From Paulinella micropora (Eukaryota > Cercozoa > Imbricatea > Euglyphida > Paulinellidae): a stretch of DNA of 64,000 nt. Position 1 is the stretch's first letter. Each line of letters begins with the position of its first letter. The position numbers and the translations under genes were made by a program. Positions 9,833 to 18,665 of this stretch are shown piece after piece. Where the stretch lies: positions 62,001 to 126,000 of the forward strand of contig WBZZ01003655.1 in assembly GCA_019918135.1 (NCBI GenBank). Direction: 5' to 3'. The notes beneath the pieces were generated by a model. It saw nothing but the letters and a program-made list of their open reading frames with translations. It did not search any database and had not been told where the DNA came from.

Positions 9833-10288
9833 ATGCAAGGAAAGAATTCCGGCCCCCCAGATCAGCGAGCTCTTGCCGACCCACCGGCCCCGGCTCAAGC
9901 GTCCAAACCCGACGACAAACTATGGTCGGTATTCGCGCATAGGGGACAGAAAGAGAAATGGGAGAGTATCGTTAAGTATAAAGGCAAAGAACCTTGCATC
10001 CACAAGAAAAAAGCGTTCATTGCCAGCGCCGCCTTCAGCACGCCGAGGCCCCGGAGCAGCTTAATGTTTGGGCTTGGAAAAGCAAAGGAGGAAGCGTTTG
10101 ACTTGTTCTTCAAGACCAACAGTGACGGGACCCGAAATAATACGTTGCTGGCAAATCTGCCCGCGAAACAGAAAGACAAGGCTCGGAAAGAGCTGCGCGC
10201 ACTCTTCAATGAAGGCCTGAAGGTCAGCGTCGCCAAAGTAACAAAGACAACCAGTCTTATGCAAAAAAAAAGGTTTTTTTCTCAATAA
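9833..10288 (+). CDS. Unknown protein, truncated paralogue of the 15.8 kb gene
   Basis: A 151-residue protein. Residues about 29-130 match the N-terminal part of the minus-strand protein at 14858-15787: KLWSVF versus DIWSIF, CIHKKKAFIASA versus CEHKQKAFIAGA, an Ala/Phe-rich segment, and a KELRALFNEGLK versus KTLRKYFDQGLK block. The paralogue continues for about 170 further residues, whereas this one stops in an A/T homopolymer (AAAAAAAAAGGTTTTTTTCTC). It is therefore either a shortened family member or a truncated gene. Function unknown. It is followed immediately by an AATAAA box at about 10284. Confidence 0.55.
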   Translation: MQGKNSGPPDQRALADPPAPAQASKPDDKLWSVFAHRGQKEKWESIVKYKGKEPCIHKKKAFIASAAFSTPRPRSSLMFGLGKAKEEAFDLFFKTNSDGTRNNTLLANLPAKQKDKARKELRALFNEGLKVSVAKVTKTTSLMQKKRFFSQ

Positions 10289-10336
10289 AAAAAGCTCGGC
10301 CCTGTTTTCCTACTTGTTCAGGCAAAAGAAGAAGGA

Positions 10337-10358
10337 GGGGGGGGGGGCACCCCCCCCC
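10337..10358. promoter_or_regulatory. G-run/CAC/C-run hairpin
   Basis: About twelve G, CA, then about nine C, lying 70 bp upstream of the ATG at 10428. It matches the pattern seen before most genes here. Confidence 0.5.
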
Positions 10359-10427
10359 TCTCCTCAAGTGACAGAGAGTTTCTACTTCTTGGGCACCCGT
10401 CACTTTGTCAAAGAGTGCAAGCTCCGT

Positions 10428-12554
10428 ATGCAGGCACCTTGTGGCAGCCAGGAGCAACCGCTCGCAGACGGGCACGATATCGATAAACGAGACGGCGCGC
10501 GCAGCATGTCTCGACGCATGGAGGAAGCTTGCCTGCTTGCCAGCACGACCGTGGACCTCTTCCGCCTCGCGGAAATGCAGATGAGCAATGTGCCATTTTT
10601 GCTCCACAGTAAGGCCTGTGCGGGGATGTGGCTGCCGATGCTCGAGAAGTTTATTCGCAGAGGCGATGTTGCCTTGACTGAGCATACGCTGCGAAGTTGG
10701 CGGTCGGAGGCGAAGGCCAAGGCGGAGCTGCTAAAACTCTGCCTGCCCCGCAGCGTGGTCTCTGGAGCGACTACGCTGCGCCAAGATTTGTTCGCTTTGT
10801 TCTGCAAGCTGACATCCGAGGGGCTGGACGGGCCGCCGCTCCAGGCCTTGTGGAACAGCCTAGAAGCGCTAGGCACGGGCTATTTAGCCCAGGGTTACGA
10901 GCAATACCAACTGGCGCAGGCAGTGCTGGGCTTGGTTTGCAGTGAGACAACCCCGCTGACAGCGAGACTGAGCGTCGTGTCGTCGTTGGTGGCCAAGGCG
11001 CAACTCCAGCAAATGTCGCCCCTGCTGTACGCGAGCACTTGGACCAGCTGGCTGGGGTCCGCAGGCCGAGTGTGGCGGGCGCTTCGCGTGCGCTACCCGT
11101 CGCCTGGGCCGCTGAGGTCTGTGCTGGCGGGTCTGCGCTCCCTGCGGGGCGAACAAGAGAACAAGGCTAACACAGTGTTTCCGCTGGAAATGTTATTGGC
11201 AGACATGTTGAAGGTGATGCAGCTAGAGCTAGACGGGCCCGTGCACCACAGGGCCGGGTCCTTCATCTCGATCTTGAACGCGTCGCTCGTGCAGCTGGAG
11301 CGAGAGAAGCTGTTTGCCATACTAGACGACGCCAGGGAAATCCTGAACTTGTCCGACTGGAGCTGGTGCGCCGCAGCCATTGCGGATCAATCTCCAGTCC
11401 TGCTGCAGTTTTTGCTGCAGCAAGCGCAGGTGAACTCTCAGCAGGCACGGGCTCTGTTAGAGATTGCAATTATCAACGTCGCGGATGATAGGGATGAACT
11501 CTTGGCCATGATGCCGGAGTGTGTGCCGCAAGTCTTGTGCATGGTCGGCATCCTGTCGCGTTGGGGGGCGTCACTGGAGGGCGCATGGCTCCGTGATTGG
11601 AGCTGCGACCTGGACCTGGTCAGTTCGCCTGACTTCTGGAACCGACTCAGGCCCCGGCTGGTTGCGCAAGGTTTTGAGTCGCCCGCGCAGCTACTGGCGA
11701 ACTTGGACGCGATGTGCGATGACGCGTTGCTGGCTGGCCTCGACAAAGAGAGCGAAGGCTATGACGAGGGCAGCGAAGAGGAGGAAGACGACGAGGAGGA
11801 AGACGGCGAGGACGACGAAGACGACGAAGGCGACAAAGATGATGACTCTTTGGCAGCAGAGGAGGGGCAGTCAAGAGCCTATCAGGCAGAGGAAGAGCCC
11901 GAGCACCCACAGCAGAAGGAGCCCTGCGGTCGTTGCGAGACTTGCAAAAAGGAGGCGGCCCAACGCGAGCTGGCTGACGCGTGCCAGGCGCTAGAGTTCA
12001 AGCAAAAAGAGCTGGCCGGCGCGGAGGAGCTCACACGCGAGCTGCGGCGCAGGAACGAAAGGCTCTCAGTGGACGCGAACCGCACGCGGGGGGAATTAGA
12101 ACTTCTAGAACAGAAACTACAGGAGACCAGAACGCTGTGCAGCCAGGCGCGCCGGTCGCTCCGCCAGCTCCGGCGAAAAGAAAAAAAGAGTCGCCCCGTG
12201 CCCCAAGAGCAGAAAGAGCCCAGAGAGGCTGCCGCCGTCAGCAGTGCTGCAAGTTTAGTTAACGTTCTCAAGCAGATCGAGGGGCCACAGCTCTGGCCCG
12301 ACTCTGACGACAAAGAGGCCATAGACACCTCCCTAGCGGCACTGGACGGACTGAGGTCTAAGCTAGTGGACCAGCAGACCAAGCTACAACGCGTGTATTG
12401 CGCAGTGTGCCTCGACGAGCCCGGCAAAGAAACAGGGGCTCTGGTGGTCTTGATTCCGTGCGGGCACGCTCGGATATGTGCTAACTGCGCTAGTCAGCTA
12501 AAGATTTGTCCATTGTGCAGGCAGGCCATCACACAATTTGTGGCTCCCTTGTAA
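10428..12554 (+). CDS. Large protein with C-terminal RING finger
   Basis: A 708-residue protein if started at the first ATG (10428); 10506 (MSRRMEEAC) is the alternative. Upstream codons cross the G/C hairpin, so I excluded them. Residues 1-440 are helical and unrecognised. About 445-485 is a strongly acidic run (EEEDDEEEDGEDDEDDE). A CGRCETCKKEA knuckle follows, then a coiled coil. The last ~55 residues are a C3HC4 RING: CAVC, then IPCGHARICANCASQLKICP with LCR. The PCGH...C..C...CPLCR layout is that of IAP/RNF34-type RINGs, which act as E3 ubiquitin ligases. A likely host-directed E3. A TTAATTAAA box follows at about 12616. Confidence 0.8.
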   Translation: MQAPCGSQEQPLADGHDIDKRDGARSMSRRMEEACLLASTTVDLFRLAEMQMSNVPFLLHSKACAGMWLPMLEKFIRRGDVALTEHTLRSWRSEAKAKAELLKLCLPRSVVSGATTLRQDLFALFCKLTSEGLDGPPLQALWNSLEALGTGYLAQGYEQYQLAQAVLGLVCSETTPLTARLSVVSSLVAKAQLQQMSPLLYASTWTSWLGSAGRVWRALRVRYPSPGPLRSVLAGLRSLRGEQENKANTVFPLEMLLADMLKVMQLELDGPVHHRAGSFISILNASLVQLEREKLFAILDDAREILNLSDWSWCAAAIADQSPVLLQFLLQQAQVNSQQARALLEIAIINVADDRDELLAMMPECVPQVLCMVGILSRWGASLEGAWLRDWSCDLDLVSSPDFWNRLRPRLVAQGFESPAQLLANLDAMCDDALLAGLDKESEGYDEGSEEEEDDEEEDGEDDEDDEGDKDDDSLAAEEGQSRAYQAEEEPEHPQQKEPCGRCETCKKEAAQRELADACQALEFKQKELAGAEELTRELRRRNERLSVDANRTRGELELLEQKLQETRTLCSQARRSLRQLRRKEKKSRPVPQEQKEPREAAAVSSAASLVNVLKQIEGPQLWPDSDDKEAIDTSLAALDGLRSKLVDQQTKLQRVYCAVCLDEPGKETGALVVLIPCGHARICANCASQLKICPLCRQAITQFVAPL

Positions 12555-12639
12555 ATCCGGGGGGCATGCCCCCGCGCCCCCCCCTTAAACGGAAGTACAA
12601 AAAAGGTTGTTTTCTTAATTAAACGTCCATCTAGCGGGA

Positions 12640-12740
12640 AAACGGGAGGAGTATTGCCTATTTCGACCGTATCGGGACCTAAAACAGGCAATACAAATCA
12701 AGCATTTTCCCGGAAAAGAAACATAGCGCGCCAAAAACTT
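12640..12740. repeat. Partial MITE-like block
   Basis: This contains relics of the CGGGAAAACGGGAGGAGTAT / TTTCGACCGTATCGGGAC inverted-repeat block and of the TAGCGCGCCAAAAACTTTTT block found in the long dispersed repeats. Confidence 0.45.
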
Positions 12741-12778
12741 TTTTTTGTCGACCCCGAGAGCTCGACAGAAATTTCTTG

Positions 12779-12804
12779 GGGGGGGGGGGGGTAGCCCCCC
12801 CCCC
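12779..12804. promoter_or_regulatory. G-run/GTAG/C-run hairpin
   Basis: A run of about 13 G, then TAG, then about 10 C. It ends 78 bp before the BTB gene ATG at 12882. Confidence 0.5.
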
Positions 12805-12881
12805 CTCTTTTTCTCCCTCTTCCCCCCTCTTCTCTTTCTTCCCTTTCTTGGTGAAAGCAAATCTCTGTCAAGCTCTAAGCA

Positions 12882-13613
12882 ATGTCTGCTTCTCAAGAAG
12901 ACGCAAGCCCGGAGCCCCTGACGCCTACTCTCGAACCCAGCGATAGACTCATCACGCTGGACGTGGGGGGTACTATCTTTCGAGCCCATGCAGATACCTT
13001 AGAAAATTCACGTAGCGCTCTGTTTCGAGAACTGCTGACTACCTTGTCTGCCTCGCGTTGGGATGTTCATGAACCCGTCTTTGTGGATCTTGACCCCAAG
13101 CCCTTCAGTGTGGTCCTTTCATATCTCCGCACCGGCTGCCCTCACGCCCTGCTGCAGCTGCTAGCCTGTTATTATGTGCTCGAGGTACAAATTAAGTACG
13201 CTGTCGCCTCGGATGGCAGGTTCTATGGAACATCGGAGAATAGGCCATTGTCTCCGCCTCTCTGCCAAGTGGGCTTTTGTCGCGAGTGCTGGACGCCTCT
13301 CGGCTTCCCTCTCGACCAAATCAATACACTCAGCAGGAGGGAACAGAAATCTGAGGTCACACAGCTGCCCAGGCACACCACGAGCTATTGCGCTCGCTGC
13401 CAAGATAAGAACCCAGCTCGGACCGTTTCCCGCAGCACGAGCAAAACGGGACGAGCAAATTGGTCGCACGAGAATACGTTCTGTGTGTCGTTCGAGCGCT
13501 CCCTGGCCCGCTGGGCGGGGGCTGTGGTGTTCCAGTTGAGGTATTTGCAAGTGGCACCCTTCGATACATTTCTTGCTTGGCCCAAATGGCAGAGTCCAGT
13601 GTTGCCAAAATAA
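12882..13613 (+). CDS. BTB/POZ (T1-type) domain protein
   Basis: A 243-residue protein. Residues about 21-100 match the potassium-channel-tetramerisation (KCTD) type BTB fold: LITLDVGGTIFRAHADTLE at the start and VFVDLDPKPFSVVLSYLRTG at the core. KCTD proteins are Cullin-3 adaptors, and such BTB proteins are common in NCLDVs. Downstream Cys pairs (CREC, CARC) suggest a small zinc-binding module at about 135-175. The extreme C-terminus is compositionally odd and could follow a frame slip. A TTTTTAATAAAA box starts 8 bp after the stop. A truncated relative lies at 26813. Confidence 0.8.
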   Translation: MSASQEDASPEPLTPTLEPSDRLITLDVGGTIFRAHADTLENSRSALFRELLTTLSASRWDVHEPVFVDLDPKPFSVVLSYLRTGCPHALLQLLACYYVLEVQIKYAVASDGRFYGTSENRPLSPPLCQVGFCRECWTPLGFPLDQINTLSRREQKSEVTQLPRHTTSYCARCQDKNPARTVSRSTSKTGRANWSHENTFCVSFERSLARWAGAVVFQLRYLQVAPFDTFLAWPKWQSPVLPK

Positions 13614-13935
13614 CAAATACCCTTTTTAATAAAAGCTCAAAGAAGTCTTACACAACGCAGAACTGAGAACTAGTATCGACTTAAACGGCTTTGTTTTCCG
13701 AATTCTTATATGGTCGGTCTGCGCTTGCAGCGGGCCGCGCAGTGTGCCCCTTAAAAACCGTAAAGAGAGAGAGGGAGGGGGAGAGAGAGGGAGGGGGAGA
13801 CACTGCAAGAGTGTAGCCCCATCGGGCGACGTGATAAGCTTGATCATCAACAAGTACTATTACTATTAGAGCAACAGTTTCTCTCCCTTCCCTTTCTTTG
13901 CTCTTGTACCCCTTCTTGGCAAAATAAAGAGGAGC

Positions 13936-14890
13936 ATGGAAAAGAGCGCAAGCCTTGCTCACAAACGCACTTTGCCTAACTACGTGTGGCTGGGCGTGCG
14001 TGATTTTTTGTGCTGCCAAGATCTGCTTCAGCTGTCACGGGTCTGGCCAGTCCTGCTCCAGGGCTCCACAGCACAAGTGTGGCCGTGGGTCGGCTATTGC
14101 TTACGCGATGTAAAGCTGGGCGCGGCTAGCGGCTGTCCAGCCCAAGTAATGCGGCAGTTGCGCGGGCTGCAGGTCGACAGCCTGTCCTTGGAGGGCGTGA
14201 CCGCGAGCCTGTGTGAGGCGCTAGCCCTCATGCCCACTGCGCTTCCGAACCTGAAAATCCTGATGCTACAGTTTTGCAAACAAGTCGGGAACGCAGAGCT
14301 ACGCGCCCTGTCGAGCGTCCTCAGACTGCGGCGTCTGGACCTGTATGGCTGCCCCCAAATCACAGACGAGGGGCTTTCGTACACGAGCAGGGATCTCGCT
14401 TTTACCTACGGCCCAGCTACGGACCTTGAACCTTACAGACTGCCGCCAGGCCAGCGACGAGTGGCTGCTAACATTGTCGGGCTGTCGAAGGTTGCAACAG
14501 CTAAACCTCAACGGTTGTAGCCAAATCACGGACAAGGGGCTGCAGCACCTTTCTGCGCTTGAGACTCTGCGATACCTGGATCTCGATCGCTGCGTGGGCA
14601 TCACAGACGCGGGTCTGGCGCACGTGTCCAAGCTCCGATGTCTCCGGAGCCTCTTTTTGTCAATGTGCCAGGGGTGCGATTCCTCTCTGCCAAAATCCCC
14701 GGCCTTATCATTGAGGGAATGGTTGGCTTGCGCTAATTACAAACAAAGGCTGCTTGCCCCCTCTAGTCATTTACACCCCAAACAAAAGTCAGGCGATCGC
14801 GGAAATATCGAGCTTTTAATAATAAAATGCACTTTTTTCAACGCGCTAGGCCTGTTTTTAGGGCTTCGCGTTCTGTATTTCCTCGCGTAA
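13936..14890 (+). pseudogene. F-box/LRR gene broken by a frameshift
   Basis: The ATG at 13936 opens a frame (stop at 14520) with a degenerate F-box (PNYVWLGVRDFLCCQDLLQL, then SRVWP) and LRRs (LRRLDLYGCPQITDEGL). At about 14385-14405 the LRR pattern moves to another frame, giving LRTLNLTDCRQASDEWL, LQQLNLNGCSQITDKGL and LRYLDLDRCVGITDAGL up to about 14665. The downstream part then loses the repeat pattern and ends at 14890, overlapping the convergent gene. A TTTTAATAATAAA box at 14814 suggests the original 3' end lay before it. It is a natural pseudogene or carries a sequence error. Confidence 0.75.
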
Positions 14891-15787
14891 GGTTTTAAGA
14901 AGAGATTCGATTTCGTTTGCACTAGATTCGGGCGGCCAATGCAGAGAAATCACCAGATTCCTGGCCTTCAAAGTATTGTCAAAGCCCTCCTCACCCAATA
15001 GATATTGCATGTCCTTTTGAATATCTAGCGTACCCAAGGCCTCGGCGGCGCATCCAGCGATTATTTCTGAGGAGCGTCCATAGTTGTAGATCCAGTCATA
15101 GAGCTTTTGGCTGTTCTCGGGAGCAGCCCAGGTTTTATAACAAGCCAAATAAACATGGAACAACCGCACGCACAGGCCCGCATTACTTACTTTGGGCCAA
15201 ATCCGCTTCAGCATTTGCCGAGCGTGGTAGCCCAACCACTGGATATCGTGACGCACCGTCCCTGAGCCCTGCAGGTAATCCCGGACGTGCTGCATAAACC
15301 ATATATTTAGATTGGGACACTGCCCCGACCCTAAAATCGTATTTTCTGTATCAACACCACCACGACAGTGTTTTACCCATTCCAAATGCGAGTTGGCTTT
15401 TAGGCCCTGGTCGAAATATTTGCGCAGCGTCTTCAGCACATTTTTTTTCTTTTCTGGTGCCAGATCTGTCAGGACCCGTTCTTTATCATCGCTACGTCCC
15501 AGGCCCTGACTAATAAATGCCTCGAAAGCTGCGTTTGGGGCAGGTTTGGGTGACCAGAGCCAGGGAGCATCGTGAGGTGCGTTTACCTCCAAGGTGGCGC
15601 CCGCAATGAATGCCTTCTGCTTGTGCTCGCAAGGTCCTGGCCATTCTTTTCCCTCAGTAAGTTTAAGAGCTCGTCTCTTTTGTTTTACCAATTGGGCCCA
15701 GCTTTTCTTCGGTGAGTTAGTATAACCGTCACTGAAAATTGACCAAATATCCTTGGTCGCTGCTTCCGCCGGAGGTACTATGGCCAT
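14858..15787 (-). CDS. Unknown protein, full-length member of a local family
   Basis: A 309-residue protein of normal composition with no recognised domain. The N-terminal ~125 residues pair with the gene at 9833 (W-[ST]-[IV]-F, C-x-H-K-x-K-AFIA, K-x-LR-x-x-F-x-x-GLK). The C-terminal half is helical and Trp-rich (WFMQHVRDYLQ, HARQMLKRIWPKV, LYDWIYNYG). There is no signal peptide or membrane segment. The ATG at 15787 is preceded on its own strand by a G/C hairpin (15876-15895) at about 90 bp. Its 3' end overlaps the tail of the broken F-box gene. A small lineage-specific family is likely. Confidence 0.65.
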   Translation of the reverse strand: MAIVPPAEAATKDIWSIFSDGYTNSPKKSWAQLVKQKRRALKLTEGKEWPGPCEHKQKAFIAGATLEVNAPHDAPWLWSPKPAPNAAFEAFISQGLGRSDDKERVLTDLAPEKKKNVLKTLRKYFDQGLKANSHLEWVKHCRGGVDTENTILGSGQCPNLNIWFMQHVRDYLQGSGTVRHDIQWLGYHARQMLKRIWPKVSNAGLCVRLFHVYLACYKTWAAPENSQKLYDWIYNYGRSSEIIAGCAAEALGTLDIQKDMQYLLGEEGFDNTLKARNLVISLHWPPESSANEIESLLKTLREEIQNAKP

Positions 15788-15875
15788 TCCTTTATGTTCT
15801 TTGTGAACGCGCGGGACTGGCTTTTTCTACACTCTACTAGTAAGAAAAGAAGGGGGGGAGAGGGAGAAGGGGAGA

Positions 15876-15895
15876 GGGGGGCGCACCCCCCCCCC
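15876..15895. promoter_or_regulatory. G-run/GCGCA/C-run hairpin
   Basis: It lies about 90 bp upstream, on the minus strand, of the start at 15787. A TATA-like TATATATGTATTTTT run follows at about 15980-15996. Confidence 0.45.
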
Positions 15896-16014
15896 TTTCC
15901 TCGCTCCGCCAGCTCCGGCGAAAAGGACAAAGGGGTGGCCCCGTGCCCCAAGAGCAGCAATCTGCGACTTTGTTTTGTGTATATATGTATTTTTCTTTTA
16001 AATAAATGGTCGAA

Positions 16015-16140
16015 AAAAGGCAGTACAGTGCCAGAATTTAATACAGTGATCTGTGATATGGTCGAAAAAGGCAGTACCCAAGGACATTTCGGCACCAATG
16101 CCTTTATTTGCCATATCACTTCCATGTTTCGGCCGTATCA
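16015..16140. repeat. MITE-like inverted repeat (GATATGGTCGAAAAAGGCAG family)
   Basis: Arms such as GATATGGTCGAAAAAGGCAG and GCC...TTTCGGCCGTATCAC face each other. The same family recurs at 16675-16745, 18408-18475, 20537-20630 and 27102-27195, with older copies near 365-455, 3178-3250 and 7070-7157. It has no coding capacity, so it is non-autonomous if mobile. Confidence 0.7.
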
Positions 16141-16370
16141 CCACTTGCTGGCAGTTGGCAACACTAGTCTAGTCGAGCCCAGCCCGCTAGCGCGGGCTGG
16201 AGGGGGGGCTCGGGGGGCCTTGCCCCCCGCTTCCAGCGCCGCGCGGAAGGCCCGCGGGTTCGTCGTGCTGACCAAGAGCTCGACGGTCACGTGGGGCGGC
16301 AGGAGGTACTCCACCTCGTAGCTCACTGCGTCCGGGTCCAAGCCCAGCAGCTGCAGGTGCCGGGAGCCGC
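16140..16370 (-). pseudogene. Duplicated 3' end of the kinase gene with inserted palindrome
   Basis: On the minus strand this encodes HLQLLGLDPDAVSYEVEYLL, then PPHVTVELLVSTTNPRAFRA. That is nearly identical to the C-terminus of the kinase gene at 16663-18135 (HLQLLGLDPAAVSYEVEYHM, PPHVSVELLVSTTNPWAFRA). In this copy the short segment between CACTAGTC...GAG and TTCCAGCGCCGCGCGG is replaced by the two-hairpin palindromic element (16190-16250). It is a tandem partial duplicate, not a functional gene. Confidence 0.8.
16190..16250 (+). mobile_element. Two-hairpin palindromic element (REP/MITE-like)
   Basis: Hairpin 1 is AGCCCGCTAGCGCGGGCT. It is followed by a G-rich spacer and hairpin 2, GGGGGGCCTTGCCCCCC. 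Comparison with the intact kinase 3' end shows that this block replaces about 43 bp there. Variants occur at about 16385-16422, 18560-18650, 20350-20450, 21925-22000, 25143-25215, 26036-26102 and 37843-37880. Confidence 0.75.
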
Positions 16371-16384
16371 AGGCCCCCCGAGCC

Positions 16385-16422
16385 CCCCGAGCCCCCCAGC
16401 CAGCCCGCGCTAGCGGGCTGGG
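16385..16422 (-). mobile_element. Palindromic element copy
   Basis: AGCCCGCGCTAGCGGGCTGG preceded by repeated CCCCCCGAGC units, in inverted orientation to the copy at 16190. Between them the two copies bracket the duplicated kinase fragment. Confidence 0.65.
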
Positions 16423-16662
16423 CAACAAAGAGACCCCTTCACTCCCCCCTCCCCCCTTTTTCCGGCAAGGGGAGAAGCACCCCGCCCCCCTCCATCACAA
16501 GACTAAACCCCTGCTTTTTCTTTGTTGATCTGGGGGAGAGCAAAGTTTTTTAATAAATTCTTGTTGTTGTGTACTTTAGCCAATGAAAGACAGACCTGCT
16601 TTTGCGCCGGCCGCCACAAAAACCAGGCCTGAGGATTCTGCGTTTGACACTTCTTTGCTTTG

Positions 16663-18135
16663 TTAGCTTGTGGCCTCGTGATATGGCCGAAAAAGGACAA
16701 GTTTGCCAGAAAGCTCTGAAGTACTGCCTTTTTCAACCGTATCGGCCCGCAGCAGCGGGCTGCTGGCAGTTGGCAGCACTAGTCGAGATGCTTTGGTAGC
16801 CATGGACTTGGCCGTGGGTGGCGCTGCTCGTTCCAGCGCCGCGCGGAAGGCCCACGGGTTCGTTGTGCTGACCAAGAGCTCGACGCTCACGTGGGGTGGC
16901 ATATGGTATTCCACCTCGTAGCTAACAGCAGCTGGGTCTAAGCCCAACAACTGCAGGTGCTGTCGCTGGAACAACAACAGGTCCACTCCGGCCAAAGCCT
17001 CCCAGCGCCCAACGTGTGCATAGTGGCGCAGCCTGGGCAGTTTTTCGAGCCCCGCCGAGGCAAGCTTGGTGCGGGCGCCACCTTGGGGAAAGAACCTTTC
17101 CAGGATAGGAAAGAAATTAGCGTCAAACGTTAGCTGCGCCAACGACAAGTAGTCCCCCCAGGTACTGTCTGTATTCGCGGGCCTGACCAGGTCGTAGTCA
17201 ATCACCGTGACCTGGTGGGGGCCCTGCACCAGGATGTTGCCGGCGTGCAGATCGTTGTGCGCATACCCCGCCGCGTGCATCTCCGCAATGATGCGTTCCA
17301 ACCGCACCAGGACCTGCGGCAGACCGGCCTCCGCGGGGCTTTGCAGCAGCTTGTACAAGGGCTCTCCCTGCGCTTTGGGCCACAGAGTCTGCAACACCAG
17401 CAGTGACTTGCCGCGTTGCTCCCACGCCTTCCGATACCGGCTGTATGGTATATTTATATTCGACGGCCTTAGCGGTGGTGCAGTCTCGCGGGCCCTCCGG
17501 AAACCGTACCGCAGCAACGGAACTACGCCACCCGCAGACCGCGCAAAGTTCGAGCAGGAGAAGCGGACCTGGTGCCAGAAGATACCTTGCCCCGGCACCA
17601 GGTCGTCCACCGCACAGCGGGCCTCCTTGACGACCTGGCCCTTCCAGGGCACGTCGTAGACTGTGCCGATGGCCCCGTGGCCCAGTGGCGTTAGGCCCTC
17701 GGCGTCCAGAAAGTGCCGCTGGCCAAAGTCCAGCCAAAAGTCGGGCGGCGGGGGGAGCGGTGCGTGCCGGAACGCCAGCAGGCGCACGTCGTCGCCCGCC
17801 AGGCGCTGTAGCTCGAGGAAAAGGTCCGGCACTCTCAGGCTTTCTCCTCCTATAGAAACCGGCGCTCGCCCAGAGCGGCTGCTGTGCCACAGCCCATCCT
17901 CAGCTGCCGTAAAATCTGACTCGTCCACGGCGTGGAGGTACCCGATCCGTCCGCCCAGGTCGAGCGCAAGCCGCGCGGGGTCCTCGGCGGCTAGCCAAAC
18001 ACACTGCCGCGCTGCCAGGAGGCCGAACTCCAGACCACTGCAGTGCCCCAGGGCGCATTGCACGACGGCCAGCGCGTAGTATCTGGTAGCCTGGGCAGGA
18101 ACCCGCTTAGCGTCAGGTCCTCCCGCCCACAGCAT
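16663..18135 (-). CDS. Atypical protein kinase
   Basis: A 490-residue protein. A glycine-rich loop is visible at 151-162 (LGHGAIGTVYDV) and the likely ATP lysine in VVKEA at about 170. The catalytic loop is AHNDLHAGNILV at 292-303 (H-N-D-L-H-x-x-N) and the metal-binding DYD is at 313-315 in place of DFG. The HxDLHxxN signature resembles RIO/ABC1/Bud32-like and viral lipopolysaccharide-kinase-like families. Substrate unknown. The last ~30 residues (KGSTSELSGKLVLFRPYHE) come from a MITE arm, so the original C-terminus was altered by an insertion. I chose the first ATG (18135); the frame is open further upstream without ATG. Its 3' end is duplicated at 16140-16370. Confidence 0.8.
   Translation of the reverse strand: MLWAGGPDAKRVPAQATRYYALAVVQCALGHCSGLEFGLLAARQCVWLAAEDPARLALDLGGRIGYLHAVDESDFTAAEDGLWHSSRSGRAPVSIGGESLRVPDLFLELQRLAGDDVRLLAFRHAPLPPPPDFWLDFGQRHFLDAEGLTPLGHGAIGTVYDVPWKGQVVKEARCAVDDLVPGQGIFWHQVRFSCSNFARSAGGVVPLLRYGFRRARETAPPLRPSNINIPYSRYRKAWEQRGKSLLVLQTLWPKAQGEPLYKLLQSPAEAGLPQVLVRLERIIAEMHAAGYAHNDLHAGNILVQGPHQVTVIDYDLVRPANTDSTWGDYLSLAQLTFDANFFPILERFFPQGGARTKLASAGLEKLPRLRHYAHVGRWEALAGVDLLLFQRQHLQLLGLDPAAVSYEVEYHMPPHVSVELLVSTTNPWAFRAALERAAPPTAKSMATKASRLVLPTASSPLLRADTVEKGSTSELSGKLVLFRPYHEATS
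16675..16745. repeat. MITE-like inverted repeat inside the kinase 3' end
   Basis: GTGATATGGCCGAAAAAGGA faces TTTTTCAACCGTATC. The element supplies the final codons and stop of the kinase gene. Confidence 0.65.
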
Positions 18136-18407
18136 CTGAAAAAAGAGGATGGAAAGATGCACCAAACAAAAGGCTCGCAAATTTCTTTTTTGAGCACAAG
18201 CCCGCCTGATGATGCATATAATTTGAAACTAGGAACCCAGCTCAGCTCACTTGCACGAGCTGGGGGGGGGGGAGAAGCACCCCGCCCCCCCTCCCCTGTC
18301 CTCTTTTCTCTCTCCTTCTCTCTTCCTCCCTATGCCCCCGGCCGCCACAAAAATCAGGCCAGAGGATTCTATGTTTGGCACTTCTTTGCCTTGTTAGCTT
18401 CTGGGCC

Positions 18408-18475
18408 TCGTGATATGGCCGAAAAGGAACAATTTTCCGGAAAGATCTGAGGTACTGCCCTTTTCTACCGTATCA
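18408..18475. repeat. MITE-like inverted repeat
   Basis: GTGATATGGCCGAAAAGGAA faces CCCTTTTCTACCGTATC. It sits in the divergent intergenic space between the kinase and the F-box gene at 18666. It closely matches the 16675-16745 copy and its flank (GGCCGCCACAAAAA...CTTTG). Confidence 0.65.
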
Positions 18476-18559
18476 GCCCCCACTGCATCTAATTTGAAAG
18501 CAAGAACCCGGCTCAGCTCAGAGGGGGGAAGTGCCGAAGAGAGAGGGAGGGGGGTGCCC

Positions 18560-18650
18560 CCCACCCGCCCCCTCCAGCCTGCGCTAGCGGGTGGGGGGGC
18601 ACCCCCCCCCCCCCCGCCCCTCTCCAGCCCGCGCTAGCGGGCTGGTGCCT
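18560..18650. mobile_element. Palindromic element with C-run island
   Basis: CAGCCTGCGCTAGCGGGTGG, a G/C-run hairpin, then CCAGCCCGCGCTAGCGGGCT. Two palindrome cores flank a C-run about 16-100 bp upstream of the ATG at 18666, so the element overlaps the presumed promoter. Confidence 0.6.
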
Positions 18651-18665
18651 TGGTTATAACAGCCC

